Of a stretch of 64,000 nt of DNA, positions 9,081-18,026 are shown one piece after another (position 1 is the first letter of the stretch; each line of letters opens with the position of its first letter). The notes under the pieces are model-generated. The model ran no database searches and was not told the DNA's origin. It worked only from the letters and a program-made list of their open reading frames with translations. The position numbers were made by a program, and so were the translations under genes. The stretch lies in contig JABLXG010000009.1 of NCBI GenBank assembly GCA_013178165.1, positions 22,520 through 86,519 of the forward strand, in the 5' to 3' direction. Origin of the DNA: Anaerolineae bacterium. GTDB taxonomy: Bacteria > Chloroflexota > Anaerolineae > Aggregatilineales > Ch27.

Positions 9081-10142
9081 TCAATTGAGCAACAACCAGG
9101 TCGCACGGAAAGCGGTCTGCTCCAGTGTTTGCCCAGCGTAGGCGGCGGCGTGATCAATCGAGGTCATAGCGCCGAGCAGGGTATCATCCCGTTCACAATC
9201 GATCAGTATGGCGCCAACCGCGGCAATTTCCTCCTGGGCTGAGACACCATACCGGGCAGCAAGCCCCATCGCGGCATCCAGCGCGGCAGGGATATCGCGT
9301 CCTACCGGCCGGCAGACGCGAAGCAACAAAGTTGGCACATTGTCCCACGCCTCAAAACTGACAGCAGCTGGCCCACCCAGTTGAGCAGTCGCGGCATTGG
9401 CTGCCGCCTGAGCTGCGTCCAGTACCGCTTGTACCGCACTGGAAGGCTCCAGAGCCAGCTGGGCAACCATCGGAACCTCAGTCGCCGGCATCTGTCCTTG
9501 CTGGCGAGTGTTCTGCACCAGAAGCACCCCACCCACAGCCACGACAACCACCAGAAGAGTCAACAACACACGCCGGAGTATGAGCGTGCGTCGGGGTGCC
9601 TTTTCCGCGGTCACCTTGGGCGCGACAGCGGCAGCCTCTTCTACACCGCGCGTGGCCGACCATTCGGTGGTTTCAAGCGCAGCCAGTTCCTGGCTCCCGG
9701 CTTCTGTGTCTCGCTCAAAGCTGTGAATGAGCACATCCGCACGGGTATCATCAAAGAGCATATCCGCGGGCTGCTCAGCCACTGATTCAGTGAGGAAGTC
9801 CGGCTCTGTAACCGGGGCAGGAGCAACGCTCTCAAACTCAGCGGTAGCAGCAGCGCCGTATCCAATGGCACCGGCCTCTACCTCCGGCAAGGGAGGATAA
9901 AGCTGGTTAAGCTTCTCAAGTTGCTGAAGGGCAGGCTGGTAACCAGGGTCAAGATCAAGCACCTTCGATAGCGCATGGCGAGCATCTTCTGGATTGGTCA
10001 CGGCATTAGCCCACAACCACCAGGCATCAGCACTCGGCTGGCTCATCAGGATCGGCTGGAGGATCGCCCGCGCTTCTTCAAGCTGATTTTGCCGGATCAG
10101 TTCATAAGCTTGCTGTAATTTGTCCTGGAAGGCGTCTGTCAT
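9081..10142 (-). CDS. TPR-like membrane protein of unknown function
   Basis: The 353-residue product begins with a TPR-like helical region (about 1-80: 'AYELIRQNQLEEARAILQPIL', split by the repeat turn). This is followed by a low-complexity Ala/Glu linker, one transmembrane helix ('LLTLLVVVVAVGGVLLV', about 195-215) and an Ala-rich extracytoplasmic domain. I chose ATG at 10142 because GGGGGAG lies 9 nt upstream; an ATG two codons earlier is too close to it. Similar TPR-anchor proteins occur widely in Chloroflexi without an assigned role. It converges on the sensor kinase with only 12 nt between stops. Confidence 0.75.
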   Translation of the reverse strand: MTDAFQDKLQQAYELIRQNQLEEARAILQPILMSQPSADAWWLWANAVTNPEDARHALSKVLDLDPGYQPALQQLEKLNQLYPPLPEVEAGAIGYGAAATAEFESVAPAPVTEPDFLTESVAEQPADMLFDDTRADVLIHSFERDTEAGSQELAALETTEWSATRGVEEAAAVAPKVTAEKAPRRTLILRRVLLTLLVVVVAVGGVLLVQNTRQQGQMPATEVPMVAQLALEPSSAVQAVLDAAQAAANAATAQLGGPAAVSFEAWDNVPTLLLRVCRPVGRDIPAALDAAMGLAARYGVSAQEEIAAVGAILIDCERDDTLLGAMTSIDHAAAYAGQTLEQTAFRATWLLLN

Positions 10143-10244
10143 TTGCATCTGCTCCCCCACCGCGGATAGAGCCATCAACCAGGATTATACTCCTGCTGCA
10201 AAAATGCACGCCATCGAGATGCACCCGGCAGGAGCCAGTGGTGA

Positions 10245-10949
10245 TCAGGGTTTTTGCCCCCAGTGTACAGCCATTGTACCAAACATGAATGTTTTGTACC
10301 GGACATTCAGGAGGCCGGCACCTGTCATCAGGTCGGCCAGTTCCTGCGGTTCCTTGAACGACCTTGTACTATCTGGCAGGTATGTGTAGGCATCTGATGC
10401 ACCAGCTATGAGGCGCCCCAGTAGTGGAATCACATGGCGCAGGTAAAACAGCAGCAGAGGGCGCAGGGCATTGCGTGGCGGCGGCGTAGTATCCAGCGCC
10501 ACCACCATTCCGCCTGGCCGGGTCACCCGGACTTGCTCGGCCAGACATGCCGGGAGATCTATCACATTCCGCAACAGGTAACCGGATACCACAGCATCGA
10601 AGGTGTCAGCGGGGTAGGGTAGGGCGAGAGCATCTGTCTGACACCAGTGGATCCGATGACCCTGGGCACGCCGTTGGCCCACCCGCATCATAGGCAAAGA
10701 GAAATCGGCGCCAACGACAGTCAACGTGGGAGCCAGCGCCAGCGCTGCGAAGGCAATGTCGCCGGTACCTGTCGCCAGGTCGAGCAGGCGGCCATCAGGC
10801 GGGAGCGCTGCTTTCTCGATAACGAATCGCCGCCAGCGCATATCCTGTCCAAAAGTCATCAGGCGGTTCATCCGGTCATAGCGGGCTGCAATTCGCCCGA
10901 ACATCGCCTGAACGTATCGTGCGCGTGCCTCCCCCTGTAGATTTGCCAT
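10245..10949 (-). CDS. UbiE/MenG-like SAM-dependent methyltransferase
   Basis: A class I methyltransferase (234 residues) of the demethylmenaquinone/ubiquinone biosynthesis type. The family signature starts with 'MFGRIAARYDRMNRLMTFG'. The SAM-binding motif I is 'LLDLATGTGDIAF' and the later family motif is 'RNVIDLPACLAEQVRVTRPGG'. If it makes menaquinone, it would methylate demethylmenaquinone at C-2. The ATG at 10949 is preferred because it begins 8 nt after the permease stop; an upstream in-frame start would run inside the permease. Its position last in an ABC importer operon is odd for a quinone gene, so another small-molecule substrate is possible. No other men genes are present here. Confidence 0.85.
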   Translation of the reverse strand: MANLQGEARARYVQAMFGRIAARYDRMNRLMTFGQDMRWRRFVIEKAALPPDGRLLDLATGTGDIAFAALALAPTLTVVGADFSLPMMRVGQRRAQGHRIHWCQTDALALPYPADTFDAVVSGYLLRNVIDLPACLAEQVRVTRPGGMVVALDTTPPPRNALRPLLLFYLRHVIPLLGRLIAGASDAYTYLPDSTRSFKEPQELADLMTGAGLLNVRYKTFMFGTMAVHWGQKP

Positions 10950-10956
10950 AGCGCTT

Positions 10957-11760
10957 TTACTCCACACCACGCCAGCGATTGAAGTGGCGTTCCAGGGCAT
11001 CAATCACAAAATACAATACCAGTCCCAGTAGCGCCATGGCCATGATCCCGGCATACATTTCCGGATAGCGTAACGCCTGCCAAGTCCGTACGACGATGTA
11101 ATAGCCGAGTCCGCTGCGCGTGGCGTACGTCTCGGCAATAAACAACACGGCAATAGCAGTACCAACTGATATGCGGAGTGCCGTCAAAATGGCAGGGATT
11201 GAGGCAGGAATATACACAAAACGGAACAAAGCACGTCGGCCAGCTCCCAGACTGCGCACTGAGTAGATCAACTCCGGTCGCAAACCGGCGGCTTCGTCGC
11301 GCACAACGATCAGGATCTGGAAGAACAAGACCAGCGCAATCAGCAGTATTTTGGCTCCATCGCCTGAGCCAAACAGCACCAGAATAACGGGCAGAAACAC
11401 AATCTTTGGGATAGGGTGCAGCAGGCCAATCAACGGCGAGAACAACTGATTAAGCGACTGGATTTGCCCCAGCTCCAGCCCAATCGGTGCTGCGAAGAAC
11501 ACTGCCACGACAATCGCGGTCAAGACCCGTACGGCGCTTACCAGGAAGTGCTGCCCGAGTTCGCCCAGCGGTATGGGCAGGTAAAAATCCGGGACCACGG
11601 GGCTGCCAGCGCTCGCAGGCACAAAGAACTTCTCCACAAACACTGGAAGCACCTGCCATGGATACGGCAAAATCGGCCGGTTCACCACAGCAGCCAGCAG
11701 AACCCAGCCGATCAGGAAAATCCCCACACCCCATAGTGTGCTACGCCAAGTCCAACGCAT
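10957..11760 (-). CDS. ABC importer permease, SsuC/TauC type
   Basis: Inner-membrane permease of the nitrate/sulfonate/taurine-type (NMT1-dependent) importers. The 267-residue product has about six transmembrane helices and the cytoplasmic EAA loop seen as 'RSLGAGRRALFRFVYIPASIP', which contacts the ATPase. Its ATG overlaps the ATPase stop by one base (TGATG), indicating coupled translation. The order binding protein, ATPase, permease is typical. The substrate cannot be told from the permease: candidates include sulfonates, taurine, nitrate, bicarbonate and pyrimidine-type thiamine precursors. Confidence 0.92.
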   Translation of the reverse strand: MRWTWRSTLWGVGIFLIGWVLLAAVVNRPILPYPWQVLPVFVEKFFVPASAGSPVVPDFYLPIPLGELGQHFLVSAVRVLTAIVVAVFFAAPIGLELGQIQSLNQLFSPLIGLLHPIPKIVFLPVILVLFGSGDGAKILLIALVLFFQILIVVRDEAAGLRPELIYSVRSLGAGRRALFRFVYIPASIPAILTALRISVGTAIAVLFIAETYATRSGLGYYIVVRTWQALRYPEMYAGIMAMALLGLVLYFVIDALERHFNRWRGVE

Positions 11761-12533
11761 CAGGCAAGCCCCAGCATGCGACGAATCTGATTTGTCCGGC
11801 TCAGGAAAAGGGCGGAATTGCGGTAGTGCAACGTCCCGGCCTCCGGATTAGCTACCACGGTGGTGGGCGCACCGTTAGGCGGCATCGTCAGCACCAGAAT
11901 GTTGCGCCCCATGAATACGGCTTCCTCGATGTTATGGGTCACGATGACAGTAGCGATCCCAGTCTCCTGCTGGAGCCGCATGACCAGGTTCTGCAGATCC
12001 TCACGAGTAAGCGCATCCAGCGACGAAAACGGTTCATCCATCAGGAGTAAATCCGGTTCCAGGACAAGCGTGCGGGCAATGGCTGCACGCTGGCGTTGAC
12101 CACCAGAAACCTGGCCGGGATATTTGTCAGCCTGATCGGCAATGTTCAAGCGCTCCAGCCAGTGTTGCGTTCGCGCCTCTGCGTTACGCGGGTCATAGTC
12201 GCGCGGGGCATGCTTGCCATCCGGGCCGTAAAACCGCCGGATGCGCAGCCCCAGTTCAACATTATGCCGGATTGTTGCCCAGGGCAGCAGACCATAGTCT
12301 TGCAGGATCAGCCCTGTTTCCGGGCGTGGCCTGGTGATGATCTGGCCGCCAACTCGCACGGTGCCGGAGATAGGAAAGCGCAGCCCCGCGATAAGGTAGA
12401 GCAGCGTGCTCTTGCCACATCCCGAAGGCCCAATAATCGCCCAGGATTCGCCGTGCCCGACGTGCCAGGTGAAACTGTCGAATATCGTGACACCAGTTGG
12501 ATAGCGGAAGACTAGATCGGTAACCTGGATCAT
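11760..12533 (-). CDS. ABC importer ATPase, SsuB/TauB type
   Basis: Nucleotide-binding subunit (257 residues). Walker A is 'GPSGCGKSTL', the Q-loop lies in 'LILQDYGLLPW', the ABC signature is 'VSGGQRQRAAIA', Walker B is 'LLLMDEPFSSLD' and the H-loop His is in 'VTHNIEEA'. All catalytic elements are present. It is the second gene of the importer operon and lies behind an intercistronic hairpin that separates it from the binding-protein gene. Confidence 0.94.
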   Translation of the reverse strand: MIQVTDLVFRYPTGVTIFDSFTWHVGHGESWAIIGPSGCGKSTLLYLIAGLRFPISGTVRVGGQIITRPRPETGLILQDYGLLPWATIRHNVELGLRIRRFYGPDGKHAPRDYDPRNAEARTQHWLERLNIADQADKYPGQVSGGQRQRAAIARTLVLEPDLLLMDEPFSSLDALTREDLQNLVMRLQQETGIATVIVTHNIEEAVFMGRNILVLTMPPNGAPTTVVANPEAGTLHYRNSALFLSRTNQIRRMLGLA

Positions 12534-12556
12534 GGGCAGCAGCGTCAGATGGGTTA

Positions 12557-12589
12557 CCCCGCCGGGAAAGCGAGAGGTGTCCGGCGGGG
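12557..12589 (-). terminator. Intercistronic hairpin after the binding-protein gene
   Basis: A 9-bp GC-only inverted repeat (12557-12565 / 12581-12589, 15-nt loop) separates the binding-protein stop from the ATPase start and has no clear U-tract. In ABC operons such hairpins often cause partial termination or protect the upstream mRNA so that binding protein exceeds the membrane subunits. That role is inferred here. Confidence 0.6.
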
Positions 12590-12610
12590 CAACGCCATAG
12601 TGTTTGGGGC

Positions 12611-13678
12611 CTATTCAGGCAGGAAACTGGGGTCAACGCTGGTCGCGTAGGGCGCTGGCTGCGCAATAATCCCGCGCTCAAGGAGCCAGTCATTGACGTC
12701 GTCCCAGACGCTCTCGCTGGTGATTTCACCAAGCGGAAAGGGCGGGATTTCGTACGTGTTCTGCACGCTTTCCGGAACGCTAATGTTATCCAGCCAGAGC
12801 TGACGATAGCTATCCGGATCAGCATTGAGCGCCTCAACCGCCCGGTTCCAGGCCCTCAGGAAGGCACGGATAGCCTCCGGCTTTTGCTCGAGTACGATGT
12901 TGCTGAAGCTAAGCACACTCTGGCTGAGCTGCTGACCGGCTAGAGCGGTGTCATCCAGCACGTTGATGGCGCCCGCCTGCATTGCCGCAGTAGCCAGAGG
13001 ATCGGGCAGAACCGCCGCTCCAAGCTGGCCTTCCATCATGAGATTGAAGCGGGTCGGGATGGCAGGTACTGATTCATAGACAATATCGCCCGTAGAAAGA
13101 CCGGCGCCGCGCAGCAGGCGATCTGCCAGATACTGAATCACCGTGTTCTCGCTGATGCCAATGGCGACGCCAGCCAGGTCAGCAGGGGTCTTGATGTTGC
13201 TTCCTGGCGCAGCCAGGATACGGAACAGGGGGGCATTCTCGCTGGCACGGCGGGCTGTCGCCACGATGCGAACCGACAGTTCGGCTGCCGCGTTTGTGAT
13301 AGCCGGGCCAATAACATCGGTCAGCATGCCGTCCACATCACCGGAGACCAGCAGTTGCTCGCGTTCCAGCGCGCTACTGGCGGGGACAAACTCCACCGTG
13401 ACGCCTTCCTCAGCAAAGTAACCATTCTGCTGAGCGATAAAGAAGGGCAGAACATCCAGAACCGGGATGTAGGCAACGCGAAGATCGGCTGCTCCGCCAG
13501 CGGCTGCCACAGTATCCGCGCCACCTTCCACCGCCGCTTCAGTAGGAACCGACTCTTCCGCCGTTGGGGTAAGAGCAGGAGAGGTCTCAGTCACTGCTGT
13601 CTGGGGGGCGCCACAGCCAGCTAGTGCAATGAGGAGCAGAAACAGGCCCAGGAACAACAGGATGAATAGCTTCCGCAT
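12611..13678 (-). CDS. ABC substrate-binding lipoprotein, NMT1/SsuA-like
   Basis: The 355-residue product starts with a lipoprotein signal ending in the lipobox 'LIALAGC' (Cys near residue 22), then a Thr/Ala/Glu-rich tether and a type II periplasmic-binding fold. The segment 'LRVAYIPVLDVLPFFIAQQNGYF' (split) is the usual NMT1/SsuA opening strand and helix. The start is ATG 13678, which has AAGGAG a few bases upstream; a longer frame to 13765 lacks such support. It captures an unknown small ligand for the permease/ATPase pair downstream. The family covers sulfonates, nitrate and thiamine-pyrimidine precursors, and I cannot choose between them. Confidence 0.9.
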   Translation of the reverse strand: MRKLFILLFLGLFLLLIALAGCGAPQTAVTETSPALTPTAEESVPTEAAVEGGADTVAAAGGAADLRVAYIPVLDVLPFFIAQQNGYFAEEGVTVEFVPASSALEREQLLVSGDVDGMLTDVIGPAITNAAAELSVRIVATARRASENAPLFRILAAPGSNIKTPADLAGVAIGISENTVIQYLADRLLRGAGLSTGDIVYESVPAIPTRFNLMMEGQLGAAVLPDPLATAAMQAGAINVLDDTALAGQQLSQSVLSFSNIVLEQKPEAIRAFLRAWNRAVEALNADPDSYRQLWLDNISVPESVQNTYEIPPFPLGEITSESVWDDVNDWLLERGIIAQPAPYATSVDPSFLPE

Positions 13679-13802
13679 AAGGTTCTCCTTACGACGTTGC
13701 AAGCACTGGAATGTTCGTAGCCAGAAGTGTGTGCGAGCACTCCGACCATGCTGGTGAGTATTCAATGCTTTCGAATTGTTCTAAATGATACAATCGAAGT
13801 CC

Positions 13803-13831
13803 ATTCTAGCGCGGCGCAGAACTGTCCGCAA
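13803..13831 (-). promoter_or_regulatory. Putative promoter of the SsuABC-type operon
   Basis: On the minus strand TTGCGG (13826-13831) and TAGAAT (13803-13808) are 17 nt apart, about 125 nt before the binding-protein start. Both hexamers are imperfect. No known operator is recognised around them. Confidence 0.4.
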
Positions 13832-13845
13832 TTTCGGCAGATAAG

Positions 13846-13882
13846 AACACGGTGAGCAAACCGTCCTGTTGCTCACCGTGTT
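13846..13882 (-). terminator. Terminator after fabF
   Basis: A perfect 14-bp inverted repeat (13846-13859 / 13869-13882, 9-nt loop) lies 29 nt downstream of the fabF stop. On the minus strand the stem is followed by cttatct, a modest U-rich tail. It ends the plsX-fabF transcript ahead of the importer operon. Confidence 0.8.
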
Positions 13883-13910
13883 GTGTCAGCAAAGAGGCGT
13901 GCCGACGCGA

Positions 13911-15170
13911 TCAGAACGCCCCCAGCACCAGCGCCGCATTCTGACCACCCAAGCCAAAGCTGTTGGACAGGACAGCGCGCAGACGGGCGCTCCGCGCCTC
14001 ATTGGGCACGTAGTCCAAGTCACAGGCTGGGTCAGGCGTCTCGTAGTTGATCGTCGGATGGATGACCTGATCCACCAGCGACATTACACAGGCAACGGCC
14101 TCAACAGCCCCGGCGCCACCGAGGCAGTGGCCGATCATGCTCTTGGTTGAACTGACGGCCAGGTTATAGGCCTGTTCGCCAAATACACGCTTGATAGCAT
14201 GGGTCTCGATGGCATCATTGGCCTGGGTGCCGGTGCCATGCGCATTAATGTAATCGATCATATCCAAAGGGATATGGGCGTCTTCAATGGCCCAGCGCAT
14301 CACTCGCTGGGCGCCCATGCCTTCTGGATCGATAGCCGCCACATGATAGGCGTCCGAGGACGAGGCGTGTCCCAGTACCTCAGCCAGGATGCGCGCTCCC
14401 CGTTTGAGGGCATGCTCCAGAGACTCCAGAACGAGGACAGCGGCCCCTTCGCTAAAGACAAAGCCACAACGGTTGGCGTCAAATGGGCGGCTGGCCTTCT
14501 CCGGCATGTCGTTGTAGCCAGTCGCCAGCACTGTCATGGCCTCGAAACCGGCGATCGCGTAGTCGACAACCAGCGCTTCAACACCGCCCGCGAAAACCAC
14601 ATCAGCACGGTTAGTCCGGATTAGCTCCGCACCATCGCCAATACTCTGCGTCCCCGCAGCACAGGCGGTAGTCTGGCAGGACAGGGGACCGGTCGCATTC
14701 AATTCGCGGCTGACATAGTGGGCTGGCATGTTGGGCAGGCCATTGATCAGGCTGAACGGACTTGGCTTGAAGCGATACTCGCTGGATTTGTAGCGGTACG
14801 TACTCTGCTCAATCACCTCATGGCCGCCTAACCCCGTTCCGATAACAACACCGGTGCGTTCACTGATAGCGGCGATATCTTCGTGAGTCAGTCCAGCGTC
14901 TTCCAGCGCCATCCGCGCCGCAACCTGAGCCATCTGGGATGATCTTGCCATCCGCCGGGCTTCTTTGAAGTTGATGTATTCCGTAGGGTCAAAGTCAACC
15001 TCACCGGCAATCTGGACGTTGAGATGGGAAGGGTCAAAACTACGGATCCGCCGGATGCCGGAGCGACCCGCCTTGAGGTTCTCCCAGAAGCTTTTGACAG
15101 TCCCAAGCGGGGTTAACGCCCCTAACCCTGTGATAACCACACGCCTGCGGCCATTACGCAAGAGTTCCAT
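13911..15170 (-). CDS. fabF: Beta-ketoacyl-ACP synthase II
   Basis: Condensing enzyme of type II fatty acid synthesis that elongates acyl-ACP with malonyl-ACP. The thiolase fold carries the full Cys-His-His set: nucleophile Cys170 in 'TTACAAGT', His in 'NAHGTGTQANDAIE', and Lys/His in 'STKSMIGHCLGGAGA'. The 419-residue length fits FabF rather than FabB. The start ATG has GGGAGA upstream. It follows plsX in the same direction with 26 nt between them, linking chain elongation with phospholipid acyl supply. The acyl carrier protein gene is elsewhere in the window (50061-50303). Confidence 0.97.
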   Translation of the reverse strand: MELLRNGRRRVVITGLGALTPLGTVKSFWENLKAGRSGIRRIRSFDPSHLNVQIAGEVDFDPTEYINFKEARRMARSSQMAQVAARMALEDAGLTHEDIAAISERTGVVIGTGLGGHEVIEQSTYRYKSSEYRFKPSPFSLINGLPNMPAHYVSRELNATGPLSCQTTACAAGTQSIGDGAELIRTNRADVVFAGGVEALVVDYAIAGFEAMTVLATGYNDMPEKASRPFDANRCGFVFSEGAAVLVLESLEHALKRGARILAEVLGHASSSDAYHVAAIDPEGMGAQRVMRWAIEDAHIPLDMIDYINAHGTGTQANDAIETHAIKRVFGEQAYNLAVSSTKSMIGHCLGGAGAVEAVACVMSLVDQVIHPTINYETPDPACDLDYVPNEARSARLRAVLSNSFGLGGQNAALVLGAF

Positions 15171-15196
15171 ATCGTTCTCCCGATTTCGTGCCGGAG

Positions 15197-16231
15197 TTAC
15201 CCCTCTTCTGCTGAGAAGTGCTCGGCCTGACTGCTCACCTGATAGGCAGCCACTCCCTCGCGGATGGCGTCAATGATCTGGCCGGCAACTGCCTGTCTGG
15301 CCTGCCGAACAGCATTCTTGACGGCAACTGCTGTGGAGCGCCCGTGACCAATAATAACAACACCATTCACCCCCAAAAGAGGTGCGCCACCAACTTCAAA
15401 CGGGTCAACCTGACGATAGACTCGTCGAAACGCTGGCCGGCCCAGCAGGCCGCTCAGCTTTGAGCGCAGGTCGCCGGCCAATTCCGCCTTGATCAGTTTG
15501 AAGAGGAGATCGCCCATAGCCTCCAGCGACTTGATAGTGATATTGCCCACGAAGCCATCCATGACGACCACTTCAGCTGCGCCGGCCAGCATCTCTTTGG
15601 GTTCCACATTGCCAACATAGTTGAGACTGCTCGCTTCGAGAAGCTTGGCGGCATCCTTGATCAAGAGGTTGCCTTTGCCTTCTTCTTCGCCGTTCGAGAG
15701 TAACGCCACGCGGGGAGCACGAAGCCCCATAGCGCGTTCCGCATAGATACTCCCCATCACAGCAAATTGCAGAAGCCATTCCGGCTTGCAGTCGGCATTG
15801 GCGCCGATATCCACCAGAATCCAGCGCCGTCCGCCAATCGTCAACAGTGTTGTCAACGCCGGGCGTAACACACCAGGAATGCGATGTAACGTGCGTAGGG
15901 TGGCGATCGCCAGGGCGGCGCCGGTATTACCACAGGTCACAAACGCATCAGCCTGGCCAGCTTTGACCAGATTCATCCCTAAATGCATGGAAGACCGGGG
16001 TTTGCTGCGGGCCACCACGCTCGGTGTGTCCGTCATTACAACTTCCTGCTCAGCTGGGACAACCTCGATGGAAAGGCCACGGGTGTCATGTTGACGAAGT
16101 TGCTCCTCAATTCGCGCCTGATCTCCGACCAGAATGATTGTATCGGAGAACTCGCGAGCAGCGGCTACTGCCCCCGCGACATCGGGAACAGGACGGTTAT
16201 CGCTGCCCATGGCATCGACAACTATACGCAT
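15197..16231 (-). CDS. plsX: Phosphate acyltransferase PlsX
   Basis: PlsX converts acyl-ACP and phosphate to acyl-phosphate, the acyl donor for PlsY in glycerophospholipid synthesis. The N-terminus 'MRIVVDAMGSDNRPVPD' is diagnostic, followed by 'NTGAALAIATLRTLHRIPGVLRPA' (split) and 'VVMDGFVGNITIKSLE'. I set the start at ATG 16231 (344 residues), which has GTGAGG a few bases upstream and matches the family N-terminus; the frame continues upstream without homology-like sequence. It forms a two-gene lipid operon with fabF. Confidence 0.96.
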   Translation of the reverse strand: MRIVVDAMGSDNRPVPDVAGAVAAAREFSDTIILVGDQARIEEQLRQHDTRGLSIEVVPAEQEVVMTDTPSVVARSKPRSSMHLGMNLVKAGQADAFVTCGNTGAALAIATLRTLHRIPGVLRPALTTLLTIGGRRWILVDIGANADCKPEWLLQFAVMGSIYAERAMGLRAPRVALLSNGEEEGKGNLLIKDAAKLLEASSLNYVGNVEPKEMLAGAAEVVVMDGFVGNITIKSLEAMGDLLFKLIKAELAGDLRSKLSGLLGRPAFRRVYRQVDPFEVGGAPLLGVNGVVIIGHGRSTAVAVKNAVRQARQAVAGQIIDAIREGVAAYQVSSQAEHFSAEEG

Positions 16232-16498
16232 CGCTACCTCACTTTTCTGTGGGTCAAACGTGCTGCCTGCATCGGCGAACAAACCGCATATCTGCTCGCA
16301 TTGTACCATGCTGCCGTAGTGAACCAGTAAGCGAAACCGCTAGGTATCTGTTTCGGTTGAGACTGGACGCAGGGTTGTCCGGACGTCCGCCAGCCATTCA
16401 AATGGAGAAGGGGGAATCTGCACAGAGTGCAGCTGAGGGATGAGGCACAGCGCATAGCCAATTCGCATTTCAACTGCATTCGATACATTGCGAAACCA

Positions 16499-16526
16499 TT
16501 GACTCCGACAATTCCACAGGTATAAT
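16499..16526 (+). promoter_or_regulatory. Promoter of tRNA-Leu(GAG)
   Basis: TTGACT (16499-16504) and TATAAT (16521-16526) are 16 nt apart, placing the start site about 6-8 nt before the mature tRNA 5' end. This is a near-consensus stable-RNA promoter. Confidence 0.85.
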
Positions 16527-16538
16527 CCAAAGTGGTTT

Positions 16539-16620
16539 GCCCTGGTGGCGGAATTGGCATACGCGGCAGGTTGAGGGCCTGTGCCCTTTGGGCGTGGAGG
16601 TTCGAGTCCTCTCCAGGGCA
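16539..16620 (+). tRNA. tRNA-Leu (anticodon GAG)
   Basis: A class II tRNA of 82 nt. The acceptor stem is gccctgg / ccagggc with discriminator A at 16620. The D-arm is ggcggaattggcatacgcg. The anticodon stem gcagg / cctgt encloses the loop ttgaggg with anticodon GAG, reading CUC and CUU. The long variable arm (gtgccctttgggcgt) and the T-arm ggaggttcgagtcctct follow. The 3' CCA is not encoded. It has its own promoter and terminator. Confidence 0.97.
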
Positions 16621-16627
16621 TTAGCGC

Positions 16628-16663
16628 AAACAGCTCAGGCGGTCGACGCCGGGCTGTTTTTTG
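16628..16663 (+). terminator. Terminator of tRNA-Leu
   Basis: The outer stem aaacagc (16628-16634) pairs with gctgttt (16653-16659), and an inner stem ggcg / cgcc closes a gtcga loop. Six T residues run through 16657-16662. It lies eight bases after the tRNA. Confidence 0.88.
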
Positions 16664-16749
16664 TTGCTTGCGTTGTCAGGTAACACCCTGCAAAATCAGC
16701 AGCAGGGTGCATTGCTGCCGGGAATGCCATCAGTGGGGTGCAAACGACA

Positions 16750-18006
16750 ATGAGCAACAGTCTGCTCAAACAGATCGACGATCTGCTGGCTGCCCGCGAG
16801 ATTAAGAAGGCCGAGGTAGCTATTGCCAAGCAACTGCGGGCGGAACCACCGTCGGATGTGCGGGCCGAGCTATTGCTCCGGCGTGCCCGCGCCCGGCTGA
16901 TCGGGCAGTACCCTGATGACGCCCTTGAGGATATCCAGACTGCCCGCGCCCTGGTTCCCGAATATGCCGATTCACCTGAGGTGCTAGAGTTGCTCGGGGA
17001 TGCCTACTTCGCCCGGTTTGAGCTTTCGCCGGTCGGATTCGCAGACCGGGCAGACGCTGAGCAGGCGCTCACCCTGTATGAGCAGGTATTGACCAAATAT
17101 CCGGACTACCCCAACAGCGGCTGGGTACTGTACCAGAAAGCTCGTGTCCTGCTGTCCGCCGGTGACACAGAGGCTGGCAGTCGCTGCCTGCAGGAGGCGC
17201 TCCTCAAACCCAGCCGAGTGAATGCCCTGACCGCGCTATGCTACGAACGCCTGGGCTTCATCCACCTCTTCGATCGCCGCGACCCAGCGGCTGCGCTGTC
17301 CTTCCTGGATAGGGCTGCTGTTACCTATCCGCCCGGCGAACCGGAAAGCTGGCTGGGGCAACTGCATCTCTTGCGCAGCAGGGCGCTAAAGGAGCAGGGA
17401 AAGCTGGACGAGGCTCTGGCGGCTGCAGAACAGGCACTGCAGATTATGGCAGGGCTGGGTGCAGAAATGCGTGGAGGGCAACAGGACGCCCACCTTACCC
17501 TAGGAGAGATTCTAGCTAATATGCCCGGCCAGGAAGCTGAGGCGGTCTATCACATCCAGCAATTCCTCCAACTGGGGAAGAAGCCGCTTGGCGTAGACGT
17601 AACCTGGTCACGGGCCAACGAATTGCTGGGGGATATGCTGTTCCGGTTGGAACGGTATGATTCAGCTATTGAAGCCTACACCAGCGCCCTGAACTTCAAT
17701 CCGTATCATCCCTGGCAGGCATCCGTGTATTATCAGATTGCCCGCTGTCACTATCGGCTCCGTGCTTACGAAAAGACTATCGCCACCATCGAGCGCATGA
17801 TCCAGGCGCTGGCGGAGGAAAACCAGGAGATCACGGATTACCGCGTATTCCATCTACTGGGAAACGCATACTTTGCCCTGGAGCAATTCGCTGCAGCGGT
17901 TAATGCCTACAAGAAGGCGGTCAGCCTCGCTCCTGCCCATGCTGAAGACCGAGACCGCATTGAAACGTACTTGCGCTTTGCCGAGGAACTAAGCGCCAAT
18001 ATCTGA
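16750..18006 (+). CDS. Tetratricopeptide-repeat protein
   Basis: A 418-residue soluble protein built almost entirely of TPR helix pairs, for example 'LIGQYPDDALEDIQTARAL', 'LKEQGKLDEALAAAEQAL' and 'YDSAIEAYTSALNFNPYHP'; the last, near residues 303-360, shows the classical TPR spacing. TPR arrays scaffold protein complexes; no catalytic domain is attached. I prefer ATG 16750; a GTG at 16738 in the same frame sits on top of the likely G-rich ribosome site. It follows the tRNA terminator and converges on the LCP gene. The specific partner is unknown. Confidence 0.85.
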   Translation: MSNSLLKQIDDLLAAREIKKAEVAIAKQLRAEPPSDVRAELLLRRARARLIGQYPDDALEDIQTARALVPEYADSPEVLELLGDAYFARFELSPVGFADRADAEQALTLYEQVLTKYPDYPNSGWVLYQKARVLLSAGDTEAGSRCLQEALLKPSRVNALTALCYERLGFIHLFDRRDPAAALSFLDRAAVTYPPGEPESWLGQLHLLRSRALKEQGKLDEALAAAEQALQIMAGLGAEMRGGQQDAHLTLGEILANMPGQEAEAVYHIQQFLQLGKKPLGVDVTWSRANELLGDMLFRLERYDSAIEAYTSALNFNPYHPWQASVYYQIARCHYRLRAYEKTIATIERMIQALAEENQEITDYRVFHLLGNAYFALEQFAAAVNAYKKAVSLAPAHAEDRDRIETYLRFAEELSANI

Positions 18007-18009
18007 TGC

Positions 18010-18026
18010 GCCGGAATCATTCCGGC
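18010..18026. repeat. Short palindrome at the convergent TPR/LCP gene ends
   Basis: A 7-bp inverted repeat gccggaa-tca-ttccggc spans the LCP stop codon and lies just after the TPR stop. There is no U-tract. It may contribute to termination or mRNA end protection for both genes; that is an inference from position only. Confidence 0.4.
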
